In this document: in pieces, positions 16,821 to 24,880 of the stretch
Numbering within the stretch: position 1 is the first letter of the stretch
Layout of the letters: each line of letters starts with the position of its first letter
NCBI RefSeq assembly: GCF_016820655.1
Contig: NZ_WSFT01000031.1
Coordinates: 1 to 64,000 of the forward strand
Reading direction: 5' to 3'
Length of the DNA: 64,000 nucleotides
Source: Anaeromonas frigoriresistens
GTDB lineage: Bacteria; Bacillota; Clostridia; Tissierellales; SIT17
Notes under the pieces: model-generated
Database searches by the model: none
Seen by the model: only the letters and a program-made list of their open reading frames with translations
What the model was told of the DNA's origin: nothing
Program-made: the position numbers and the translations under genes

Positions 16821-17751
16821 ATAGTTCTAATACTTTTATAAGTATTGATATAAATGCTGGTATAGTAATTATACTTAATAGGGTGGATAAGAATACTCCT
16901 TCACTGGCTAGTTTGTATTCTGAGTCATATCGCCTTGCAAATATGGCTGCGTTGGCTGCTGAGGGCATTGCCATTACTATGGCTGCTGTACCTACTACTA
17001 TGGTTGGCAGGGGTAATAGGGATAAAACTATAAGTAATGGTAGAGGCATAAGTATCAGTCTTACAAAAGTTGAGCCTATAAGTAATTTGTTTTTAAGTAC
17101 TCCATGGACACTGGATTCTCCTAGCATTGATCCTATGACAAGCATTGCTAGAGGTATGGTTGTTCCTCCTAAACTATTCAATGAATCATATATTGGTCCT
17201 GGCAATTTAACTGAGAATAAAAATAGGGATAGACCTATTGCTATAGATATTGTTCCTGGATTAAGGAGCATTTTAAGATTAATCTTAGTTTTTTCTTTTG
17301 TACTTACTAATATAATCCCCAATGTCCATAAAAGTATATTAAACCAAAGATTAAATAGGGCAGCATAGAATATTCCTATTTTACCAAATACCACTTCAAC
17401 TACTGGATATCCCATAAATCCTACGTTTGGGAATATGGTGATAAAAAGATATATTCCTTTCTCAGGATTTTCTATTTTATTTATCTTCACGTATAAATAA
17501 GCGATTAATCCAACGAATATATACACTAATGGCCCTATTGCTAATATTAATAGACCGTTATTTAGCATCTCAGGGGAAAAATCATAATTCATGGATGTGA
17601 TGAGTAGGGCTGGTAATGTGGCATATATTATTAAGTTTGATAGACCCTTTCCTAGGGTGTCATTTAATATGTTTACTTTTCTTAAGACTATTCCTATGAT
17701 AAGTAGTATGAATAGTACTGAGACTTGAGATAATACAGATAATAAGTCCAT
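16819..17751 (-). CDS. AEC-family (auxin efflux carrier-like) transporter
   Basis: A 310-residue membrane protein with ten predicted helices in two repeats of five. The N-terminal half has LIIYATLPALLITSM and the second half LGGTTIPLAMLVIGSML, where the broken helices of the AEC fold are expected. Bacterial members export or import organic acids such as malate or malonate; the substrate here is unknown. There is no obvious operon partner. Confidence 0.9.
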   Translation of the reverse strand: MDLLSVLSQVSVLFILLIIGIVLRKVNILNDTLGKGLSNLIIYATLPALLITSMNYDFSPEMLNNGLLILAIGPLVYIFVGLIAYLYVKINKIENPEKGIYLFITIFPNVGFMGYPVVEVVFGKIGIFYAALFNLWFNILLWTLGIILVSTKEKTKINLKMLLNPGTISIAIGLSLFLFSVKLPGPIYDSLNSLGGTTIPLAMLVIGSMLGESSVHGVLKNKLLIGSTFVRLILMPLPLLIVLSLLPLPTIVVGTAAIVMAMPSAANAAIFARRYDSEYKLASEGVFLSTLLSIITIPAFISILIKVLEL

Positions 17752-17780
17752 ATTGATAGCTCCTTTCTGTTTATAGTTAC

Positions 17781-17804
17781 AAGATCCTTCAACGGGCTCA
17801 GGAT
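17781..17804. repeat. Dispersed repeat family A, copy 6
   Basis: AAGATCCTTCAACGGGCTCA followed by GGAT. The final GAC is lost. Confidence 0.7.
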
Positions 17805-17814
17805 AAAAAGCACA

Positions 17815-17846
17815 ATAATAGAGAAGGTATATACCTTCTCTATTAT
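17815..17846 (-). terminator. Terminator of the flagellar rod operon
   Basis: A perfect 32-bp palindrome centred on 17830/17831 (core GAGAAGGTATATACCTTCTC). It lies downstream of the rod-binding gene. Confidence 0.65.
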
Positions 17847-17873
17847 ACTATACATTTTTATATTTTAAAGTTC

Positions 17874-18197
17874 TTAGATTCTATTTTTCATTTGGTCGTA
17901 TAGCATTTTCGCAACACCTATGCCATTATTGCCTTTGCTTATTTCTGTGGTTAACAATTCATCATGCATTTCTTGAAACATTTCTCTTCCTCTACTTTTC
18001 TCTGTAAGACCTGAGTCATCCACTGTATTTCTCATTTCTTTTAGCATGATATTTGCAAAAATAGCTTCAAATTCTTGACATGCTTCTAGTAGGTCTTCTT
18101 GGGCTTCTGTTTTTTCTGCCTGTTTTTCTGTTTGTTTTAATTTGTTTTGCTCTTTTGTTATGTTATTGGTATATCCATTTATATTTGAAATATTCAT
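17874..18197 (-). CDS. Rod-binding protein (FlgJ N-terminal type)
   Basis: A 107-residue protein carrying only the rod-binding domain of FlgJ, without the muramidase half found in proteobacteria. The core LLEACQEFEAIFANIMLKEM and the C-terminal ISKGNNGIGVAKMLYDQM are typical. It should help assemble the flagellar rod in the cell envelope. I chose ATG at 18197 because GGAG stands eight bases upstream; the earlier ATG at 18215 would overlap that site. It follows flhP in the same direction with a family A repeat in the 60-base gap. Confidence 0.85.
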   Translation of the reverse strand: MNISNINGYTNNITKEQNKLKQTEKQAEKTEAQEDLLEACQEFEAIFANIMLKEMRNTVDDSGLTEKSRGREMFQEMHDELLTTEISKGNNGIGVAKMLYDQMKNRI

Positions 18198-18224
18198 ATT
18201 TAAAACTCCTATCATTATAGGTTA

Positions 18225-18252
18225 TAAGATCCTTTGGCAAACTCAGTATGAC
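18225..18252. repeat. Dispersed repeat family A, copy 7 (divergent)
   Basis: AAGATCCTTTGGCAAACTCAGTATGAC lies between two flagellar genes. Confidence 0.6.
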
Positions 18253-18258
18253 AATTTA

Positions 18259-19056
18259 TTATCTCTTAAGATTATTTGCTTGTTGCATCATTTCATCGGA
18301 GGTCTGGATGGATTTAGAGCTTATTTCGTAGGCTCTCTGAGCTGTTATCATCTTTACCATCTCATCTACTACCTTTACATTTGATGTCTCCAGATAGCGT
18401 TGTAACACTTCAGAATCCATGTTGAAGTTATTGAGTACTGTTGCATTTCCTGATGCTACTGATTCCTCATAGAGGTTTCTACCATCATTTAATAATCCCT
18501 TTGGATTAGTAAAATTAACTAGCTTCAATGTACCTACATCAACATTTTCTCCATTGGCATTTTTAGCTATAATATTCCCCATAGTATCTATTGATAAATC
18601 AGTTAATCCCGAATTCATTGTTATCCTATTATTGTTATTATCTAATATATAATATCCTTCAGAGGTAACTAAGCTAGAAGTATTTCCGTCTACACTTAGT
18701 TTGAAACTACCATCTCTAGTATATCTGCTTTCTCCATTAGGTAATACAACTTCAAAGTATCCTTCTCCATCTATAGCAACATCTAATGGATTATCTGTAC
18801 TTTGAACACTTCCTTGGGTCATATCCCTTGAGATAGCGGAAGTCATAACACCATGACCTACCTGAATATTTACTGGTGCTCCTTCATCATCTTCTAGATT
18901 TGATCTTTTTAATTCTGTATACATCAAGTCCTTGAATTCTGTTCTTTGAGTCTTATACCCAGTGGTATTTACATTGGCAAGGTTGTTAGATATTGTATCT
19001 ATATTTAATTGTTGAGCTTTCATACCGGTAGCTGCAGTCCATAGAGATCTTATCAT
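18259..19056 (-). CDS. flhP: Flagellar basal-body rod protein (FlgG/FlhP)
   Basis: A 265-residue axial protein of the flagellar distal rod. The N-terminus MIRSLWTAATGMKAQQLNID and the SNNLANVNTTGYK motif are the family's N-terminal signature. The C-terminal coiled segment VDEMVKMITAQRAYEISSK completes the rod and hook pattern. The middle has the D1 domain motif DGEGYFEV...RYTRDGSF. The order mbl-flhO-flhP matches Bacillus subtilis. Most likely regulated with flhO from the sigma-D promoter at 20283-20309. Confidence 0.95.
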   Translation of the reverse strand: MIRSLWTAATGMKAQQLNIDTISNNLANVNTTGYKTQRTEFKDLMYTELKRSNLEDDEGAPVNIQVGHGVMTSAISRDMTQGSVQSTDNPLDVAIDGEGYFEVVLPNGESRYTRDGSFKLSVDGNTSSLVTSEGYYILDNNNNRITMNSGLTDLSIDTMGNIIAKNANGENVDVGTLKLVNFTNPKGLLNDGRNLYEESVASGNATVLNNFNMDSEVLQRYLETSNVKVVDEMVKMITAQRAYEISSKSIQTSDEMMQQANNLKR

Positions 19057-19094
19057 TTTATTCAGTCCTTTCTAGTGGTAAATCTTTAGGGTCT

Positions 19095-19159
19095 AAGATC
19101 CTTCGTTTCACTCAGGATGACAACACTTGCTATGTCACTCTGAATGTATTGAAGAGCCT
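19095..19159. repeat. Dispersed repeat family A, copy 8 (two halves)
   Basis: AAGATCCTTCGTTTCACTC plus AGGATGAC, then GTCACTCTGAATGTATTGAA. Both halves are present in reversed order relative to copy 1. It sits between flhO and flhP. Confidence 0.65.
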
Positions 19160-19167
19160 TATTTATA

Positions 19168-20241
19168 TTATGTTCTTGCTATTTCATTAACAGCCTTTTC
19201 TAATATTCCATCATAGGCTTGTACTACTTTTTGGTTTGATTCATAATTTCTCATTGTAGATATCATTTCTACCATTTCTTTTATTGATTCTACGTTTGAG
19301 CTTTCTAAATATCCTGATAATACTTCCCCAGTAAAAGCTCCCTCTTCAGCAGTTGTTCCTTCTGCCAAGGTATAAAGACTTCCACCTTCTTTTCTTAAAT
19401 ATTCTTCATTGTTAATTGTAACTATGTCTAGACTATTTGCCCTTTGTCCATTTAAGAATACATTTCCTTGTTCATCTATTGTAAATTGATTTTGTCCTAT
19501 ATTTATGGCTCCATTTGTACCTAGTACAGGGTATCCCTCATTTGTAACTAATGTGCCATTATTATCTATTTTAAAGCTTCCATCTCTAGTATATCTAGTT
19601 CCATTGTCAGTCTGTACTTTGAAAAATCCATCTCCATTTAATGCGATGTCTAGATTGTTTCCTGTCTCCATCATATTTCCTTGAGTAAAGTTTGTAAATA
19701 CTCTATCAGTCCTTACTCCATATCCTAGGGTTCCTATTACATTGGGTTTAGGTATGGTGATAAGGCTGTCTATAGTTTGTCCTCCTGCTATTATGTTCCC
19801 ATCATCATCTATTTGAAGATTTCCATTAGGCACTTGAATTCTACCATTTCTACCTAATACATAATTTTCTCCATCGGATTCAATGTTATCTTTTTGATCT
19901 CTATGATAGGTTTTTAAGAATCCTTCTTCATCTATTATGAATTTAAGTTCATTACTATATCCCTCTCCTGCTGGAGTACCTACTTTAAAATATGCTCCAT
20001 CGGTCTTTAAAGAGTATACTTCTCCATCCTGTTCTAACTCTACTCCTTCAAAGGGTTTGTTACTGTAGTCTATGTTTTTATCATTTATTCTGGATAGTAA
20101 TACTTCTGGGAAAGACTCTGATAATACCCCATCTTTTTTATATCCAGCAGTATTAACATTTGCTAAATTATTTGATATGGCGTCCATTTTATTTTGATTA
20201 TTTATTAATGATGTTGTGGATATATACATACCTCTAAACAT
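19168..20241 (-). CDS. flhO: Flagellar hook-basal body protein (FlgF/FlhO-like)
   Basis: A 357-residue rod protein, longer than FlhP. The N-terminal FRGMYISTTSLINNQNKMD and SNNLANVNTAGYKKDG, the internal LNGDGFFKVQTDNGTRYTRD and the C-terminal SIKEMVEMISTMRNYESNQK are all diagnostic. The extra 90 residues lie between the N-terminal helix and the D1 domain. It is the first gene of the flhO-flhP-rod-binding cluster. It is separated from mbl by a terminator and preceded by an excellent sigma-D promoter, so it is probably expressed with motility genes. Confidence 0.93.
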   Translation of the reverse strand: MFRGMYISTTSLINNQNKMDAISNNLANVNTAGYKKDGVLSESFPEVLLSRINDKNIDYSNKPFEGVELEQDGEVYSLKTDGAYFKVGTPAGEGYSNELKFIIDEEGFLKTYHRDQKDNIESDGENYVLGRNGRIQVPNGNLQIDDDGNIIAGGQTIDSLITIPKPNVIGTLGYGVRTDRVFTNFTQGNMMETGNNLDIALNGDGFFKVQTDNGTRYTRDGSFKIDNNGTLVTNEGYPVLGTNGAINIGQNQFTIDEQGNVFLNGQRANSLDIVTINNEEYLRKEGGSLYTLAEGTTAEEGAFTGEVLSGYLESSNVESIKEMVEMISTMRNYESNQKVVQAYDGILEKAVNEIART

Positions 20242-20282
20242 TTTACCACTCCTTGTATCTCGATTGACACTACTCTATTATA

Positions 20283-20309
20283 TTATCGGCATTCTAGTGA
20301 GATTCTTTA
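20283..20309 (-). promoter_or_regulatory. Sigma-D (sigma-28) flagellar promoter of flhO
   Basis: On the minus strand TAAA, exactly 15 bases, then GCCGATAA: a perfect match to the Gram-positive sigma-D consensus. It lies 42 bases before the flhO start. Confidence 0.9.
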
Positions 20310-20360
20310 GTTATTATATGTAATATTTATGGGGCTATGGGACTATATTTATCTACTCAT

Positions 20361-20384
20361 AAAAATAAGGGGATCGAGTCCCCT
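20361..20384 (-). terminator. Terminator of mbl
   Basis: The stem AGGGGA/TCCCCT with a 5-base loop is followed on the minus strand by TATTTTT, 12 bases past the mbl stop. Confidence 0.8.
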
Positions 20385-20395
20385 CATTTAACGAT

Positions 20396-21418
20396 TTATC
20401 TACCTCGTCTTGATTCTGACATCATATAATCTTCTAGTACTTCCATCCAGTTCAGTGATTTTCCTGTACCTTTAGCTACACAGGATACTGCATCCTTCGC
20501 TATATATACAGGTATTCCAGTACGTTTACTTATTAATTTATCCAAACCATGTAATAGGGCAGTTCCTCCAGTCATGATCATTCCTTTATTACTTATATCT
20601 GATGCTAGCTCTGGTGGTGTTTTTTCTAGTACTGAATGCACTGCATCAGCTATAGTTGTAACTGTTTCCTCTAAGGCATGAAGTATTTCTTTAGAGGATA
20701 CTTTGATAGTATTAGGTAATCCAGATACTAGGTTACGTCCTCTTACATCCATAAATATTTCTTTTGGTCTAGGATAGGCTGTACCTATAGTCATCTTGAT
20801 ATTTTCAGCTGTTCTTTCCCCAATCATTAGATTATGTTTTCTTCTCATATATCTAACTATGGCTTCGTCTAATTTATCTCCAGCTATTTTTATGGATTCA
20901 CTTACTACTATACCTCCAAGGGATATTACTGCTATGTCAGTAGTACCTCCTCCCATGTCTATAACCATATTTCCATCAGGCTGAGTTATATCTAGTCCTG
21001 CTCCTATCGCTGCTGCTATAGGTTCTTCTATAAGATATGTCTTTTTTGCACCGGCTTGATTACTTGCTTCTATAACAGCTCTTTTTTCTACCCCGGTCAC
21101 TCCACTGGGTACACATATTATTATTCTAGGTTTAAATAAAAATTTACCTGCTGCCTTGTTTATAAAATATTTAAGCATTCTTTCTGTTATATGATAATCT
21201 GATATAACTCCATCTTTTAAGGGTCTTATTGCTACGATATTTCCAGGAGTTCTACCTAACATTTTTCTAGCATCTTCCCCAACTGCTAGAAGCTTGTCTG
21301 TATTTTTATCAATAGCAACCACACTAGGTTCTTGTAGTACTATACCCTTGCCTTTTACATATACCAGTATGCTGGCTGTTCCTAAATCTATTCCCATATC
21401 CGCCCTTAGTGAAAACAT
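20396..21418 (-). CDS. mbl: Rod shape-determining protein Mbl (MreB family)
   Basis: A 340-residue bacterial actin that polymerises under the membrane and guides lateral cell-wall synthesis. The nucleotide-binding motifs are all present: phosphate 1 GIDLGTASILVY, phosphate 2 VIDMGGGTTDIAV, and adenosine motif MTGGTALLHGL. The conserved EEPIAAAIGAGLDI follows. The length is normal. The assignment as mbl rather than mreB rests on position between spoIIID and flhO, as in B. subtilis, and on the absence of mreC/mreD. The 296-base gap upstream holds a hairpin (21665-21697) and nothing else clear. Confidence 0.93.
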   Translation of the reverse strand: MFSLRADMGIDLGTASILVYVKGKGIVLQEPSVVAIDKNTDKLLAVGEDARKMLGRTPGNIVAIRPLKDGVISDYHITERMLKYFINKAAGKFLFKPRIIICVPSGVTGVEKRAVIEASNQAGAKKTYLIEEPIAAAIGAGLDITQPDGNMVIDMGGGTTDIAVISLGGIVVSESIKIAGDKLDEAIVRYMRRKHNLMIGERTAENIKMTIGTAYPRPKEIFMDVRGRNLVSGLPNTIKVSSKEILHALEETVTTIADAVHSVLEKTPPELASDISNKGMIMTGGTALLHGLDKLISKRTGIPVYIAKDAVSCVAKGTGKSLNWMEVLEDYMMSESRRGR

Positions 21419-21664
21419 TTCAAAAACCTCACTTTCTACTTTATATATATTAATTTTCTTATAATCCGTAAATATCTAAATGACATGCTTTTATAGTATT
21501 TCTATATATTTTTAAAAAATCCTTCACAATATTCAACTTTTTTTTATATTTTTTTAGTTATATTTGCCTATTGCTATTTTTCTGACATATATATGGTTAT
21601 ATCTCTGTTTTCCGACATGCTATTTTAGTAGAAATAAGGGGTTTTAGATCAATTTTCACAATAA

Positions 21665-21697
21665 AAAAAGAACCGATATTTCTATCGATCCTTTTAT
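21665..21697 (-). terminator. Imperfect hairpin after spoIIID
   Basis: CGATA/TATCG with outer AAG/CTT pairing, 18 bases past the spoIIID stop. An A run on the plus strand gives T on the transcribed strand. Confidence 0.5.
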
Positions 21698-21714
21698 TTT
21701 TTTCATCTTGAGGT

Positions 21715-21969
21715 TTATTTGCCGATGGAACTATACTTTATTTTTGTTGCTTTACCGCCTCTGATATGTCTCTCTGCCTTGTTTTTTTCAAGAACACTCT
21801 TTACCTGCTTCGAGATAAGAGGGTTTATCTTGGGAAGGCGTTCAGTTACATCTTTATGAACAGTACTCTTACTCACTCCAAATATATTGGCAGTTTGTCG
21901 TACAGTAGCCTTTTCATTTATAATATAATTTGCAATCTCCAAAGCCCTTTCCTCTATATAGTCTTTCAC
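21715..21969 (-). CDS. spoIIID: Sporulation transcriptional regulator SpoIIID
   Basis: An 84-residue DNA-binding protein that modulates sigma-E target genes in the mother cell. The helix-turn-helix ATVRQTANIFGVSKSTVHKD is the SpoIIID signature, and the basic C-terminal helix (ERHIRGGKATKIKYS) also fits. It starts at GTG with an AGGGGG site. Its position between spoIIQ and mbl is the Bacillus/Clostridium arrangement. A sigma-E-like promoter is visible 40-70 bases upstream. Confidence 0.96.
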   Translation of the reverse strand: MKDYIEERALEIANYIINEKATVRQTANIFGVSKSTVHKDVTERLPKINPLISKQVKSVLEKNKAERHIRGGKATKIKYSSIGK

Positions 21970-22009
21970 ATGCCTAACCCCCTTTGATGGCTACACCGTC
22001 TTTTTTACA

Positions 22010-22039
22010 TTATTATGCTCTTCTCTTTATGAATAGAAC
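22010..22039 (-). promoter_or_regulatory. Possible sigma-E promoter of spoIIID
   Basis: On the minus strand GTTCTATT, 14 bases, CATAATAA. This resembles the sigma-E consensus (GKMATATT and CATACAMT) in spacing, with several mismatches. Confidence 0.4.
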
Positions 22040-22113
22040 AATTTATTCACAGGGAGAGATGTACTATTTTAAGCAATTCTTAAATTCTTCTGTTTTTCTA
22101 ACTTTTATTTATA

Positions 22114-22947
22114 TTACTCAAAGTCTGGCAAATAATTTTTTGGGTCGATGTTTTTACCTGCTTCTAATACCTCAAAATGCAAATGAGGACCTTGGGCTAA
22201 TTCATAGCCTACTGATTTTCCGACTGCTCCTATAGGATCGCCCTTTTCTATTTGTTGTCCTGCTTCTACCATTTCATCTGTAGAAAGACATCCATACTTA
22301 GTTTGTAGGCCATCACTATGATCGATTGTAACCACTATTCCCAATTCATCTGTGGTAACTACCTCTTTTACTACCCCTGAAAGGACTGCCCTTACTGCAC
22401 TTCCCTCGGCTGCCTGAATGTCTAGTCCATTATGGGTAGTCCATTGCTCTAAGGTCTCAGAATATACTAATTTATCCTCAGCGAATCCCATAGACTGCTT
22501 ACCCATAATAGGTACTAGCATTGCTAACTGTTTTCCTTGAGAAGATGTAGCTTCTATTGCTTCTTCATCTGTTGACTTTTGTTCTTCTGTATTAGCTTTT
22601 GCTTCTTCTTTAGTTTCTTCTTTTGCTTTATCTGTCTCTTCTATATCAACATCCTCTGTATCAGGATCCTGTTGATCATCATAATCATCACCATCAAGAT
22701 AATAATCTACTATGTCTCTATCATCTTCAGCTAATTCGTTCTCTTTTTCATCCAGATCTGCGACCTTATTAAAGTTATCACTAGATACCCATACTGCTGT
22801 GATTCCTACTATACATATGCATAAAAACAATACTAAATAAAACCCATCTCTTTGTGTTACATTTTTCATTCTATTCATTACTGATTTTTTATCCTTATTC
22901 TTTTTTGGTCCTTTGTCATTGTTAGGATCCTTATTAAATTTATCCAC
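22114..22947 (-). CDS. spoIIQ: Stage II sporulation protein Q (LytM domain)
   Basis: A 277-residue forespore membrane protein that meets SpoIIIAH across the intermembrane space during engulfment. A basic N-terminus and one membrane helix (about residues 36-53) precede a very acidic linker (residues 60-135), then a LytM domain. Zinc ligands look complete: His172 and Asp176 in THNGLDIQ, and His255 and His257 in GPHLHFEV. Clostridial SpoIIQ often keeps these, whereas the B. subtilis protein is degenerate, so this copy may be an active endopeptidase. GTG start behind GGAGG. Confidence 0.93.
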   Translation of the reverse strand: MDKFNKDPNNDKGPKKNKDKKSVMNRMKNVTQRDGFYLVLFLCICIVGITAVWVSSDNFNKVADLDEKENELAEDDRDIVDYYLDGDDYDDQQDPDTEDVDIEETDKAKEETKEEAKANTEEQKSTDEEAIEATSSQGKQLAMLVPIMGKQSMGFAEDKLVYSETLEQWTTHNGLDIQAAEGSAVRAVLSGVVKEVVTTDELGIVVTIDHSDGLQTKYGCLSTDEMVEAGQQIEKGDPIGAVGKSVGYELAQGPHLHFEVLEAGKNIDPKNYLPDFE

Positions 22948-23070
22948 ACGTTACACCTCCATATATATGTAAAAAATATTTCAGTTACTATTATTTACAT
23001 TATTCAGAATTTAATACATTAATTTTAGAAGTATTAGGATATTTTGGATAAGTTTTTTTGACATAAAAAA

Positions 23071-23098
23071 TACCCTAGAGGAAATTTCCTCTAGGGTA
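23071..23098 (-). terminator. Terminator of yugP
   Basis: A perfect 28-bp palindrome (arms TACCCTAGAGGAAA and complement) with six A on the plus-strand left side, giving a T tract on the minus strand. Confidence 0.85.
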
Positions 23099-23116
23099 GT
23101 GAATTATTCTATTAAA

Positions 23117-23791
23117 TTAATCTCTATTTGCTAACAATAAAAGTCTGATAAGTTGGGCTATACCCACTAGTGTAGCTGCTACATATGTCAATGCTGCTGC
23201 ACTTAAAACTTTCTTTGTTGGTTTTATATCTTCTGCTGATATTATACCATTATTTAATTGAGCTACGGCTCTATTAGAGGCATTAAACTCTACTGGTAAT
23301 GTTATTATTTGAAATGCCACTACCGCTAGATATAAAAACACTCCTATATACACTAAATCTCCTATACTTAGTATCAATCCACCAAATACTAATATCCATA
23401 CAAATCTTGCTCCAAAACTTGCTATCGGTGCTATATTGTTTCTTAATAATAATGGAAAATATCCTTCTGAATGCTGTATAGCATGACCTACCTCATGGGC
23501 AGCTACTCCAACTGAAGCTATACTGCTCCTTTCATATACATCCTTTGATAATCTTAGTACTCTTTTTCTTGGGTCATAATGGTCTGATAATTTACCTCTA
23601 ACCATCTCTATATTAACATCATGAAGGCCATTTCTATCTAATATTGTTCTAGCTACTTGATATCCTGTATAGCCTGATGCACTTTGTTTCTTCAAATATT
23701 TATTAAAGGTTCTTTTCACTTTTCCTTGAGCATACATTGCAAATATTATTGTTGGTATTAATAAGAAAAATCCTAAGTCTCCAAAATACAT
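23117..23791 (-). CDS. YugP-like membrane zinc metallopeptidase
   Basis: A 224-residue protein of the neutral zinc metallopeptidase YugP family. The zinc motif is AAHEVGHAIQH (His99, Glu100, His103). There is a membrane segment at residues 5-22, and three or four more hydrophobic segments follow the active site (about 115-170 and 195-220). It probably acts at the membrane; substrates are unknown. It is followed by a strong terminator and preceded by the small YHS-domain gene 12 bases away, so the two are likely co-transcribed. Confidence 0.92.
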   Translation of the reverse strand: MYFGDLGFFLLIPTIIFAMYAQGKVKRTFNKYLKKQSASGYTGYQVARTILDRNGLHDVNIEMVRGKLSDHYDPRKRVLRLSKDVYERSSIASVGVAAHEVGHAIQHSEGYFPLLLRNNIAPIASFGARFVWILVFGGLILSIGDLVYIGVFLYLAVVAFQIITLPVEFNASNRAVAQLNNGIISAEDIKPTKKVLSAAALTYVAATLVGIAQLIRLLLLANRD

Positions 23792-23802
23792 GCTATCACC
23801 TC

Positions 23803-24108
23803 TTAGTTTTCATTTTTTTCATTTATATATTTTTGTCTACAATCCCAGCTACAAAAATACTTTCTATCAGTATCTTCTACTATTACATAGGCATTATCTT
23901 TTTCTATTTCAGTGTTACATACTGGATCCATCACTGTCTCTATGACTATTGGCTCTTCTTTTTCTTCTACTTCCTGCTCTCTTTTCTGTCTTTCTTTTAA
24001 TTTTTCTTCTATTTTCTTTTTGTTTACTAGTGCATATCCTATTTTTACTAAGTTACTAAGTATAATATATACTATTAGCATTTCAAAAGCACCATATAAA
24101 AATTCCAT
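23803..24108 (-). CDS. Membrane-anchored YHS/TRASH-domain protein
   Basis: A 101-residue protein with one N-terminal membrane helix, a charged coiled-coil-like linker (KKKIEEKLKERQKREQEV) and a C-terminal YHS-like domain. That domain reads MDPVCNTEI...KYFCSWDCRQKY, with three cysteines spaced as in metal-binding TRASH/YHS domains. Such domains bind copper or other soft metals. I chose ATG at 24108 because AGAGGTG stands just upstream; an earlier frame start would run into tetR. It begins 14 bases after the tetR stop. Confidence 0.8.
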   Translation of the reverse strand: MEFLYGAFEMLIVYIILSNLVKIGYALVNKKKIEEKLKERQKREQEVEEKEEPIVIETVMDPVCNTEIEKDNAYVIVEDTDRKYFCSWDCRQKYINEKNEN

Positions 24109-24122
24109 AGATTCACCTCTTT

Positions 24123-24689
24123 TTAATAGTGTTCGATATTTACATATATATTCCATAAAAGATTTGATAAGTAATTAATATTATCTTCTTCTTCATCAGG
24201 ATGCTCCATCATCATGGTGATAAAGGATACTAAAATTGTCTCGAGTAAACGTTCTTCATATTTACACTCTAATATATAATCTACTTCTTCTTTCATAGAT
24301 AGCATCTGTTTTAATCGAGATAGTAGTTCTCCTTTTATATATCCTTCTTCTCTTTTAATGATACTTGTCTTTATTAGTTCATTTCCCATACCTTTTCTCT
24401 TTAGTATTTCATCGTATAGAACTCTAACAAAGCTATTTATTTTATCCATTTTAGCTGCGTCATTCCTCAGTACTAAATCAAGTTTCTCAAAGGTTTCTGC
24501 CCAACTTTTATTAAAAACATCAATAAATAAGCTTTTTTTGTTGGGATGATAGTTATATAGAGTTCCTACTGCTATCCCAGACTCTTCAGCTATGATTTTC
24601 ATATCAACCTTTTTATACCCATGTTTAGAGAATAAATTGAATGCTGATACAAATATTCTTTCTTCAATATCATTGATTATCTTAGGCAT
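24123..24689 (-). CDS. TetR/AcrR-family transcriptional regulator
   Basis: A 188-residue repressor-type regulator. The N-terminal helix-turn-helix reads AEESGIAVGTLYNYHPNKKSLF, preceded by FVSAFNLFSKHGYKK. The ligand domain is not recognisable. The ATG at 24689 has AAGGAG eight bases upstream. An in-frame GTG further out would add ten residues encoded by the right end of the neighbouring transposon and is not credible. The gene has lost its immediate promoter to that insertion; a matching promoter with palindromic operator lies 1.8 kb upstream. Likely co-transcribed with the YHS gene. Confidence 0.92.
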   Translation of the reverse strand: MPKIINDIEERIFVSAFNLFSKHGYKKVDMKIIAEESGIAVGTLYNYHPNKKSLFIDVFNKSWAETFEKLDLVLRNDAAKMDKINSFVRVLYDEILKRKGMGNELIKTSIIKREEGYIKGELLSRLKQMLSMKEEVDYILECKYEERLLETILVSFITMMMEHPDEEEDNINYLSNLLWNIYVNIEHY

Positions 24690-24704
24690 ATAAATACTCC
24701 TTTC

Positions 24705-24880
24705 TGACTGCTCCCACACCTGAAGGAGTGGGGTTCTAAATTACTAAAAGCTTCTCTATTAAAAGATGGTATCTAATCAATAGAACTAACTTATTTTCAT
24801 CTAGACTTTATTATCCATAGCCCTAACAGGCTATTAGCGATAACTTAAGGCTGGCAGCTCAACCTTTTAAAATTATATAT
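24705..24880 (-). ncRNA. Predicted omega (right-end) RNA of the tnpB element
   Basis: About 175 bases between the tnpB stop and the right-end hairpin have no frame. They contain local pairing (for example AGCCTGTTAGGGCT) and the terminal hairpin 24713-24732. TnpB proteins use an RNA from this position whose guide begins just beyond the element end. The guide here would therefore fall in the tetR leader and start. This is inferred by family; no structure was computed. Confidence 0.45.

Noticed and set aside
16808-17368. 186-codon plus-strand frame
   Set aside because: It is the complement of the AEC transporter gene, whose motifs and membrane pattern are convincing.
24690-24719. Ten extra N-terminal codons for tetR
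   Set aside because: They are encoded by the right end of the tnpB element. A proper AAGGAG-ATG start follows at 24689.
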